64,000 nucleotides of DNA from Demequina iriomotensis. Lineage in GTDB: Bacteria > Actinomycetota > Actinomycetes > Actinomycetales > Demequinaceae. The notes under the pieces were generated by a model. It saw nothing but the letters and a program-made list of their open reading frames with translations. It searched no databases and had not been told where the DNA came from. The position numbers and the translations under genes are program-made. Where the stretch lies: NCBI RefSeq assembly GCF_000971395.1, contig NZ_BBME01000012.1, positions 62,001-126,000 of the forward strand, written 5' to 3'. Shown in pieces: positions 40,095 to 46,743 of this stretch (position 1 is its first letter; every line of letters starts with the position of its first letter).

Positions 40095-41387
40095 TCACGC
40101 GGACAGCCCGTCCTGGACGCGCTGCGCCGCCGCGAGCACGGCGGCCTCGAACGCGTCGATGGCGAGGGCGACGTCCTCGACGGATACGACCTCGTCGGGA
40201 TGGTGGCTCACGCCGCCGTTGCCGTTGCGGACGAACAGCATCGCGTACGGCGTGAGCGACGCGATCGCCATCGCGTCATGGCCGGCCTTCGACAGCAGCT
40301 CCATCGGCTCCGCGTCGCCCGTCGCCGCGGTCACGCCGGCCTCGACGGCCTCGCTCAGGCGACGCTCGGACGAGGTCGCGCGCGCCTCGTGCCGCAGGCG
40401 CTCGGTGAACGCGAGCCGGCGCTCCCCCGCCGCCTCGACCGCGTGCGCGCGGATCTCCTCCCACGCCTTGTCCCGGTCGGCATCGGTGGCCGCCCGCACG
40501 TCGAGAGAGAAGTCCGCGCGGCCGGGGATCACGTTCGCGGCGCCCGGGCCCACCGTCATCTGCCCCACGGTGCCGACCACCCCGCGCGCCAGGGCCACCC
40601 GCTCGACGGCGAGCGCCGTCTGCGCCGCGCCGAGCAGCGCGTCGCGGCGGTGGCGCATCGGCACACCGCCCGCGTGACCGGCCGCGCCCTCCATGGTGAG
40701 GTCGAAGCGCTTGGCCCCCATGATCCCCGAGACCACGCCGAGCGGGTGGCCCGCGTCGAGCAGCAGCGGGCCCTGCTCGATGTGGGCCTCGAGATAGCCC
40801 ACCAGGGTCGCGGGGTCGAGAGCCGCCTCGCCGACGGCGTCGGGGTCGAGCCCGAACGCGGCGAGCGCCTCGCGCATCGTGACGCCGTCGGCGTCCTCGA
40901 GGTCGAGCCATGCGGGATCCCACGTGCCGGCGACCGCGCACGAGCCCAGCAGCGTGCGCCCGAAGCGCACCCCCTCCTCGTCGGCGAAGCCCAGCACCTC
41001 CAGCGCGAAGGGCAGGCGCACGCCGTTGGCGTGCAGGCGCCGCACCACGGCGATGGCGATCATCACGCCCAGGATGCCGTCGTACCGGCCGGCGTCGGGC
41101 ACGGTGTCGAGATGCGAGCCGAGCAGCAGGACCGGCGCGTCGGGCGTCGCGCCCGGGTACGAGCCGCGCGCGTTGCCCGCCGCGTCCTGCCACGGGCGCA
41201 TGCCCGCGGCGCCCATCCACTCCGCCACCTGCGCGTTGGCGCGCGCATGCTCGGGCGAGAGGTACACGCGCTCGATCCCGCCATCCATCGAGGAGATGCC
41301 CGCGAGGACGTCGCAGCGGCGCATCACCTCGCGTGCGTCGTCGAGCGAGGCGCCGCCCGCGGCTCCCGCGCGCCGCGCGCGCCTCAC
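40095..41387 (-). CDS. allC: Allantoate amidohydrolase (M20 family)
   Basis: AllC hydrolyses allantoate to ureidoglycine, CO2 and ammonia. The 430-residue protein has the M20 dinuclear metal site: LLGSHLDTVPDAGRYDG (His, Asp), FADEEGVRFG (Glu pair), EAHIEQGP (His) and VSHHPDE (terminal His). Other family landmarks are GAAGHAGGVPM and NVIPGRADFSLDVR. The GTG start at 41387 overlaps the stop of the aminotransferase gene (GTGA). The similar hydantoinase/carbamoylase family is an alternative, but the adjacent pucG-type gene favours allantoate. Confidence 0.88.
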   Translation of the reverse strand: MRRARRAGAAGGASLDDAREVMRRCDVLAGISSMDGGIERVYLSPEHARANAQVAEWMGAAGMRPWQDAAGNARGSYPGATPDAPVLLLGSHLDTVPDAGRYDGILGVMIAIAVVRRLHANGVRLPFALEVLGFADEEGVRFGRTLLGSCAVAGTWDPAWLDLEDADGVTMREALAAFGLDPDAVGEAALDPATLVGYLEAHIEQGPLLLDAGHPLGVVSGIMGAKRFDLTMEGAAGHAGGVPMRHRRDALLGAAQTALAVERVALARGVVGTVGQMTVGPGAANVIPGRADFSLDVRAATDADRDKAWEEIRAHAVEAAGERRLAFTERLRHEARATSSERRLSEAVEAGVTAATGDAEPMELLSKAGHDAMAIASLTPYAMLFVRNGNGGVSHHPDEVVSVEDVALAIDAFEAAVLAAAQRVQDGLSA

Positions 41388-42610
41388 GCCGCGGCCCCGT
41401 ACACGTCGTAGGCCGCCTCGACGCCGCCGCCGGCGGGCACCGCGTGGCCGAGCCTTCTCAGCACGGCCTCGAGCGCGGCGAGCGTCCCGAGCACGGCGTC
41501 CTTGCGGGCGTTGTAGCCCATGGTGCCGATGCGCCACACGCGTCCCGCGAGCGGGCCGAAGGAGGTGCCGATCTCGATCCCGAAGTCGCGCAGGAGGACG
41601 CCGCGCACCGCCTCGCCGTCGATCCCGGAGGGGATGACCACGCCCACGACGTTGGCCATCTTGTGCGCGCGGTCGCCGTACACCTCGAGGCCCAGCCCCT
41701 CGACGCCCGCGACCATGGCCGCGCCGTGGAGGGAGTGGCGCTCCTGATACGCGGGCAGTCCCGCCTCGAGGATGATGCGGGCGCACTCGCGCGCGCCGTA
41801 GAGCATGGTCGCGGCCTCGGTGTGGTGGTTGAGGCGGCGCGGCGACCAGTAGTCGAAGATCATCGCGAGGTCGAAGTAGTTCGAGCGGATCGGGTGCGCG
41901 GCGACCGGGTCGCCGTCGACGCGGATGCCCGCCTCGATGGACCTGCGCCCCTCGATCAGCTCGACCGCGCGCGGAGAGAACGTCGCCGGAGCCGAGCCGG
42001 AGGGCCCGCCCAGGCACTTCTGCAGGCCCGCGGTGGCGGCGTCGACGCCCCACGCGTCGGTCGGGAACGGGTTGCCGCCCAGCGTCGCGGTGACGTCCGC
42101 GTAGAGCAGGCACTCGTAGCGGTCGCACAGCTCGCGGAGCCCGTCGAAGGGCTGCATCATCGTGGTCGAGGTGTCGCCGTGCACCGTCGCGAGGAGGCTG
42201 GGCCGCACGCGCTCCATCGCCTCCGCGATGCGCTCGAGCGGCACCACCTCGCCCCAGGGCGCGTCGACCGTGTGGACGTCCGCGCCGCACCGCTCCGCGA
42301 TCTCGACCAGCAGGTGGCCGAACCTCCCCATGACGGGGACCAGCACGCGATCACCCGGCGACACCAGCGACACGAGGGCTGCCTCGATCGCGCCGCGCGA
42401 GGTGGAGTCCACGAGCAGGGTCTGCGCGTTCGCGGTCGCGAACACCCCACGGTAGAGGTCCATGACCTCGTTCATGGTGTCCGTCATGTACGGGTCGTAC
42501 TGCCCCACCAGCTGCGCCGACATGGCGCGCAGCACCCGCGGGTCGGCCGTGATGGGACCGGGGCCCATCAGCAGCCGCGCGGGCGGGTCGATCGGGCCTG
42601 GCAGGGACAT
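41384..42610 (-). CDS. pucG: (S)-Ureidoglycine-glyoxylate aminotransferase (PucG-like)
   Basis: A 408-residue class V, PLP-dependent aminotransferase. Typical stretches are LMGPGPITADPRVLRAM, DSTSRGAIEAALVSL, TVHGDTSTTMMQP, YADVTATLGGNPF and the PLP-lysine motif GLQKCLGGPSG (Lys198), with WRIGTMGYNARKDAVL near the end. PucG of Bacillus transfers the amino group of ureidoglycine to glyoxylate, giving oxalurate and glycine; serine- or alanine-glyoxylate aminotransferases are close relatives. Position directly before allC supports PucG. A GGGGAGG ribosome site precedes the ATG, and operator site 3 lies 14 bp upstream. Confidence 0.85.
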   Translation of the reverse strand: MSLPGPIDPPARLLMGPGPITADPRVLRAMSAQLVGQYDPYMTDTMNEVMDLYRGVFATANAQTLLVDSTSRGAIEAALVSLVSPGDRVLVPVMGRFGHLLVEIAERCGADVHTVDAPWGEVVPLERIAEAMERVRPSLLATVHGDTSTTMMQPFDGLRELCDRYECLLYADVTATLGGNPFPTDAWGVDAATAGLQKCLGGPSGSAPATFSPRAVELIEGRRSIEAGIRVDGDPVAAHPIRSNYFDLAMIFDYWSPRRLNHHTEAATMLYGARECARIILEAGLPAYQERHSLHGAAMVAGVEGLGLEVYGDRAHKMANVVGVVIPSGIDGEAVRGVLLRDFGIEIGTSFGPLAGRVWRIGTMGYNARKDAVLGTLAALEAVLRRLGHAVPAGGGVEAAYDVYGAAA

Positions 42611-42624
42611 CGGGGCCTCCCCGG

Positions 42625-42646
42625 AATGTTGATGTGACTTACACAG
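42625..42646. promoter_or_regulatory. Candidate purine-regulon operator, site 3
   Basis: On the minus strand this reads GTGTAAGT-cac-ATCAACAT, matching sites 1 and 2 best in the right half (ATCAACATNCC). It ends 14 bp before the pucG ATG and overlaps the stop codon of the upstream amidase gene. This suggests that pucG-allC has its own regulated promoter inside the longer operon. Confidence 0.5.
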
Positions 42647-44219
42647 TCTGCCCTGACGATGTTTCGCCTGGATTGCGCAGGAGCGCCTCGAGGGCGAGAC
42701 CCGCCTCGACCAGCGCGAGCTCGGAGCCGGCCGGCCCCACCAGGCACATCCCCACCGGCCCGTCGGGCGTGTCGAGCAGCGGCACCGACAGCGCCGGACG
42801 CCCGGTCAGCCCCGCGATCGCGGTGATGCTGAGCGTCGCGCGGCGACGCTCCTCGAGCTCCGGCTCGGCCGCGTCGAGCGACGGCGCCGCGGAGGCGGCC
42901 GAGGGCACCAGCAGGATGCGGTCCCCGAGCTCGAGGTCGAGCCGCGCGGCGAGCAGGCCCGCATCCGCGAGCGCGTCCGCCTCCTGGTCGTGCGTGACGT
43001 CGCGGGCGAAGTCGAAGCGGTCCTGGACGTCCGGCGCGAGGGCCCCGGGATGCGACTCGACCCACGCGCCGTCGGACACCCACGCCTCGGCCGACTGCGT
43101 GAGGCGGAACGCCAGCAGCATGTCGTCGAGCGCGGGCACGTCGACAGGCGCGACGCGCAGCCCCGCGTCCGCGAGCGCCCCGAGCGCGACGTCGAAGGCG
43201 TCGCGCACGCCGGCCGCGCACGACATCATGACCGCGGGCGCCGCGAGATAGGAGGCCTCGGGCTCCACCGACGGCGCGCCCGCGAGCCCGACGCTCGCCA
43301 CCCGGCGCATCGTCTCCCCGTCCCGGGTGAGCCAGCCCGCCGTGTCGTAGCGCGGCGCGAGGGGCGCGACGTGCTCGAGGCTGACGGCGCCGTGGGTCGG
43401 CCGCAGGCCCCAGAGCCCCTGATAGGACGCGGGGACGCGGATCGAGCCCGCCGTGTCGGTGCCGAGCCCGATGCTCGCCTGGCCCAGCGCGACCGCGCTC
43501 GCGGGCCCCGAGCTCGAGCCGCCCGGGATCGCGCCGGGGACGGCGACGTTGGGAGGCGTGCCGTAGTCGGGGTTGAGCCCCGCGATCGAGTAGGCGAACT
43601 GGTCGGTCTGCGCGATGCCGCGCACGTCCGCGCCGGCGTCGAGCAGCGCCTGCACGGCGGGGGCGGTCCGCTCCTCCACGGGCGCCTCGGCGAGGTAGGC
43701 GCGCACCCCCACGCCGATGCGCTGGCCGGCGATCGCGAAGAGGTCCTTGACCGCCACGGTCTCGCCCGCGAGCGGACCCTCGTCCGCGCCGGCGACCAGC
43801 GGGGCGCCGACGACGCGCCAGACGCGCCCGTCGATCGCCGGTGCGGGCGCGGTCACGTGCGCGGCGACGATGCGCCACGCGCCGGCGCCGTCGCGCCTCC
43901 ACAGCTGGGTGACCAGCCCGCGACCGCCGCCCGCGGGCGCGTTGACCGTGGTGACGTGCGCCGCATCGTCCCCGGCCGGGTGGACGCGGACCTCGGCCAC
44001 CTCGCGCGCACCGGCACCGCCGCGGCGCGAGCGGAAGCCCGCGATGCGCTCGTGACCCACGAGCAGGCCGGCCCGGTCGCCACGCACCGTGTCCGGCCCC
44101 GGCGCGAAGGCCGCGGCGAGCGCGTCCAGGTCGTCCGCGCCGAGCGCGGCCTCGTACGCGAGCACCGCCTCGACCAGCCCGGCGGGCGCCTCGGCCCCGC
44201 CCTCCACGACGATGTTCAT
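42639..44219 (-). CDS. AtzH-like domain fused to an amidase (HpxZ-HpxY-like fusion)
   Basis: A 526-residue fusion. Residues 1-125 form an NTF2-like/DUF3225 (AtzH, HpxZ) domain with FAPGPDTVRGDRAGLLVGHERIAGFRSRR. Residues about 135-526 form an amidase-signature enzyme with Lys158 (VAVKDLFAI), cis-Ser235 (PGGSSSGPA) and nucleophile Ser259 (DTAGSIRVPAS). Separate AtzH/AtzE pairs act in cyanuric-acid breakdown, and HpxZ/HpxY occur in Klebsiella purine (oxamate) catabolism. Located between a PucG-type gene and a formamidase-like gene, it plausibly acts on oxalurate, oxamate or a carboxylated urea. Overlaps the upstream gene by ATGA. Confidence 0.8.
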   Translation of the reverse strand: MNIVVEGGAEAPAGLVEAVLAYEAALGADDLDALAAAFAPGPDTVRGDRAGLLVGHERIAGFRSRRGGAGAREVAEVRVHPAGDDAAHVTTVNAPAGGGRGLVTQLWRRDGAGAWRIVAAHVTAPAPAIDGRVWRVVGAPLVAGADEGPLAGETVAVKDLFAIAGQRIGVGVRAYLAEAPVEERTAPAVQALLDAGADVRGIAQTDQFAYSIAGLNPDYGTPPNVAVPGAIPGGSSSGPASAVALGQASIGLGTDTAGSIRVPASYQGLWGLRPTHGAVSLEHVAPLAPRYDTAGWLTRDGETMRRVASVGLAGAPSVEPEASYLAAPAVMMSCAAGVRDAFDVALGALADAGLRVAPVDVPALDDMLLAFRLTQSAEAWVSDGAWVESHPGALAPDVQDRFDFARDVTHDQEADALADAGLLAARLDLELGDRILLVPSAASAAPSLDAAEPELEERRRATLSITAIAGLTGRPALSVPLLDTPDGPVGMCLVGPAGSELALVEAGLALEALLRNPGETSSGQTV

Positions 44220-45304
44220 CGGACCCCCTCGAAGTCGGCGCGGCGGATGCGGGCGTGGACCCCGGAGACCAGGTCCACCACCTGCGAGATCTCGAAGTCG
44301 GTCGCCGCGGACAGGTACGCGTACGCGAGGTGCGGCGCCATGCCGTAGCGCGCGCCCAGCAGCGCGATGGCCTGGCGCACGCACGCGCGCATGGCCTCGT
44401 CGAGGTCCTCGTCGAGACCGGTGGGCATGAGGTGGGTGGCATCCGCGGCGAGCGGCCCGGCGAGCGCGCCGAACTCGCGCGCCGCCTCGGACGCGTCGAG
44501 CAGGTCGAGCCGGATGCGCACGCGCAGCGACGCCTCGAGCGCCGTGAGCGCGACCTCGCCGTTGCCCTGCGCGAAGTGGGGGTCGCCGACGTATGCGAGC
44601 GCACCGGCGACCTGCACGGGGACGTACAGCGTCGCACCGGCGGTGAGGTGACGGATGTCGATGTTGCCGCCGTGCGGGCCGGGCGGCACGGAGTGCGCGC
44701 GCGCGTCCGTGTCGGTGGCGACGCCCATGATCCCCAGGAACGGTGCGAGCGGGAAGCTCACGGACCGCTCGCCGTCGGGCGTGAGCGGGAGCCGGCCCCG
44801 CCACTCGCCCCGCTCGTCGGGCGCGATCGGCGTGAACACCGACACGTCGCCGGGACCCGCCGGCATCTCGCCCGGCAGCGCGCCGCGGCCGTGCCGGTTC
44901 GAGATGACGCCGTAGGGCACGCGCGGGGTCGCGTCGAGCAGCGTGATCGCGAGCAGGTCCCCGGGTCGCGCGCCGCGCACCTCGATGGGCCCCGTGACCA
45001 CGTGCGGCCCGTCCGAGGCGTCGCGGACGCGCGTCGCGGCGATCGCGACCGCGTCCTCGAGCACCTCCTCGGCGGCGACGCCGTGGCCCGTGAAGAACGC
45101 GAGCGGGTCGCCTCCCTGGTCGGGGAGCAGGCCCTCATGGCTCACCGTGTCGACCGTCAGCTCTGCGCCCGGATCGACCGCGGCCGCGGGGGCGTCGCCG
45201 CGCCGGGGCAGACGGCCCCAGTGCACGAGCGCAGGGTCCGCCGGGAGGTACGTGTCCGCGCCCACGCGCGCGCCGGGCTGCAATGCGCCCTGGTAGTCCC
45301 CCAC
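44216..45304 (-). CDS. Acetamidase/formamidase family protein
   Basis: A 362-residue FmdA/AmdA family hydrolase. The highly conserved core HGGNIDIRHLTAGATLYVPV and YVGDPHFAQGNGEVALTALE is intact, as are the N-terminal TVDTVSHEG and VTGPIEVRGARPGDLLAI. The family releases ammonia from small amides such as formamide. With the amidase fusion it would complete nitrogen release from purine end products. The GTG at 45304 fits the homologous N-terminus; the long upstream frame is an antisense shadow of the DUF1275 gene. It is the first gene of the operon. Confidence 0.88.
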   Translation of the reverse strand: MGDYQGALQPGARVGADTYLPADPALVHWGRLPRRGDAPAAAVDPGAELTVDTVSHEGLLPDQGGDPLAFFTGHGVAAEEVLEDAVAIAATRVRDASDGPHVVTGPIEVRGARPGDLLAITLLDATPRVPYGVISNRHGRGALPGEMPAGPGDVSVFTPIAPDERGEWRGRLPLTPDGERSVSFPLAPFLGIMGVATDTDARAHSVPPGPHGGNIDIRHLTAGATLYVPVQVAGALAYVGDPHFAQGNGEVALTALEASLRVRIRLDLLDASEAAREFGALAGPLAADATHLMPTGLDEDLDEAMRACVRQAIALLGARYGMAPHLAYAYLSAATDFEISQVVDLVSGVHARIRRADFEGVR

Positions 45305-45340
45305 GCGGCCTCCCTCCCGTGGTCGATGCACGGCGTGCCC

Positions 45341-45359
45341 TAGTCTTGGGCCGAGACTA
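45341..45359. promoter_or_regulatory. Overlapping divergent -10 boxes
   Basis: TAGTCT (45341-45346) and AGACTA (45354-45359) form an inverted repeat with a 7-bp centre. Each arm reads TAGTCT on its own strand, like the -10 box at 8198, so the repeat can be two head-on promoters: one rightward to the DUF1275 gene, one leftward to the formamidase operon. It could equally be an operator. Confidence 0.45.
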
Positions 45360-45418
45360 CAGCCGCCCCGGGACGCGGTCTCGGATCCCCGGCCGGGGCC
45401 CACCCCTCCGGAGGACCC

Positions 45419-46123
45419 GTGCTCGACCGCATGCGCCGCAACCCCGCGAACGCCCACCTGGGCCTCATGCTCGCGCTCACCTTCTCGACCGGCATCATCG
45501 ATGCGGTCGGCTACCTCGGCCTCGACCGCGTCTTCACGGGCAACATGACCGGCAACGTCGTGATCCTCGGCATGGGTCTCGCGGGAGACACCGGACTCCC
45601 GATCGTGGGGCCCCTGATCGCGCTCGGCGGGTTCATGGCCGGCGCGGCGCTCGGCGGGCGCGCGCTGCGCGGCTCCGCCGACGCGTGGACCCCGCGCCAC
45701 ACCGTGCTGTTCGGCGCCGTGGGCGTGGTCATCGCTCTCGCCGCCGTGCCCGCCTCGCTGCTCGAGCACGAGGGCACCGCGCTGCAGTACGCGATCACGC
45801 TCGCGCTCGGTGCAGCCATGGGATGCCAGGCCGCCGCCGCGCGCCACGTCGCCGTCAAGGACGTCACCACGGTCGTGGTGACGTCGACCATCACCGGCCT
45901 CGCCTCCGACTCCGTGCTCGGCAAGGGCGGCGGCCAGCCGTGGAAGCGCCGCGCGGGGGCGATCGCGCTCATCAGCCTCGGCGCGCTCACGGGTGCGCTG
46001 CTGCTCAAGCTGCACATCGGCGCCGGCATGGCGCTGTCCGCGATCATCACGCTCGTGGTCGCCTGGCTCGGCCAGGTCTCGCACCCGAGCAGGCTCGCAC
46101 GCCTGCCGTACGACCAGGACTGA
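45419..46123 (+). CDS. DUF1275 (YoaK-like) membrane protein
   Basis: A 234-residue membrane protein with about six helices. The N-terminal GIIDAVGYLGLDRVFTGNMTGNVVILGM is the hallmark of the DUF1275/YoaK family, and MGCQAAAARHVAVKDVTTVVVTSTITGLASDS is the second conserved block. Function is unknown; a transport role is often proposed. The GTG start follows a GGAGGA ribosome site at the right spacing. It is divergent from the formamidase operon, so a link to amide or ammonia handling is possible but unproven. Confidence 0.85.
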   Translation: MLDRMRRNPANAHLGLMLALTFSTGIIDAVGYLGLDRVFTGNMTGNVVILGMGLAGDTGLPIVGPLIALGGFMAGAALGGRALRGSADAWTPRHTVLFGAVGVVIALAAVPASLLEHEGTALQYAITLALGAAMGCQAAAARHVAVKDVTTVVVTSTITGLASDSVLGKGGGQPWKRRAGAIALISLGALTGALLLKLHIGAGMALSAIITLVVAWLGQVSHPSRLARLPYDQD

Positions 46124-46151
46124 CACCGCTTCTACCAGGGACGTGAATCGG

Positions 46152-46182
46152 ACTTGAGCGCAGGCCGCTCAAGTCTTATCCT
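46152..46182 (+). promoter_or_regulatory. HAIR operator (HspR site) with embedded promoter
   Basis: ACTTGAGCG-caggc-CGCTCAAGT is a perfect palindrome matching the HspR-binding HAIR element CTTGAGT-N7-ACTCAAG with one symmetric change. Inside it TTGAGC (46154-46159) can serve as the -35, with 17 bp to TATCCT (46177-46182) as the -10. HspR bound here would block the hsp20 promoter until heat shock. Confidence 0.8.
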
Positions 46183-46259
46183 GACGGTGGAGCGCGTGAG
46201 CGCTCGCCCGCGAGGGCGCCATCCCTTCCGGGCCACCCATCCTTGAAGGAGCTCAGATC

Positions 46260-46706
46260 ATGGCACGAGAGGTTCTTCGTCGTTCGGTTCCGGCCGCTGC
46301 CGCGAGCCCGTGGCCGGACGATTTCCAGCGCATCGTCCAGCATCTCCTCGGCGACGGCGACGCGTCGCTCGCCGGGGCCTTCTCCCCCGCGCTCGACGTC
46401 GAGGAGACCGCGGACGGATTCACGATGCACGTCGAGCTCCCGGGCGTGAAGCCCGACGACGTGGACGTCTCCCTCGAGGAGAACGTCCTCACCGTGTCCG
46501 GCACGCGCGAATTCTACGACGAGAAGAGCGCGGAGGGATTCCGCCGGGTGGAGCGCCGGTTCGGCAGCTTCCACCGCGCCGTCCGCCTGCCCGATCGCGT
46601 CGACCCGGACCAGGTCGCCGCGACGTACAAGGACGGCATGCTCACGGTCACCGTCGCGAAGGCGGAGTCCGCGAAGCCGCGCCGGATCCAGGTCAGCACC
46701 GACTGA
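46260..46706 (+). CDS. Hsp20/alpha-crystallin small heat shock protein
   Basis: A 148-residue small heat shock protein that binds unfolding proteins without ATP. Residues about 44-140 form the alpha-crystallin domain: SPALDVEETADGFTMHVELPGV, then DDVDVSLEENVLTVSG, FHRAVRLPDRVD and the YKDGMLTVTVAK strand. The N-terminus has RRSV...PWPDDFQR like the Hsp18 group of actinobacteria. A GAAGGAG ribosome site lies before the ATG. Control by HspR is indicated by the HAIR site 78 bp upstream. Confidence 0.94.
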   Translation: MAREVLRRSVPAAAASPWPDDFQRIVQHLLGDGDASLAGAFSPALDVEETADGFTMHVELPGVKPDDVDVSLEENVLTVSGTREFYDEKSAEGFRRVERRFGSFHRAVRLPDRVDPDQVAATYKDGMLTVTVAKAESAKPRRIQVSTD

Positions 46707-46712
46707 CCCCGC

Positions 46713-46743
46713 GTGAGGCCCGGGCCACCCTCCCGGGCCTCAC
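46713..46743. terminator. Bidirectional terminator between hsp20 and the AfsR-like gene
   Basis: Perfect 12-bp arms GTGAGGCCCGGG / CCCGGGCCTCAC with a 7-nt loop. The stop codon of the convergent regulator gene lies within the hairpin. Confidence 0.85.
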
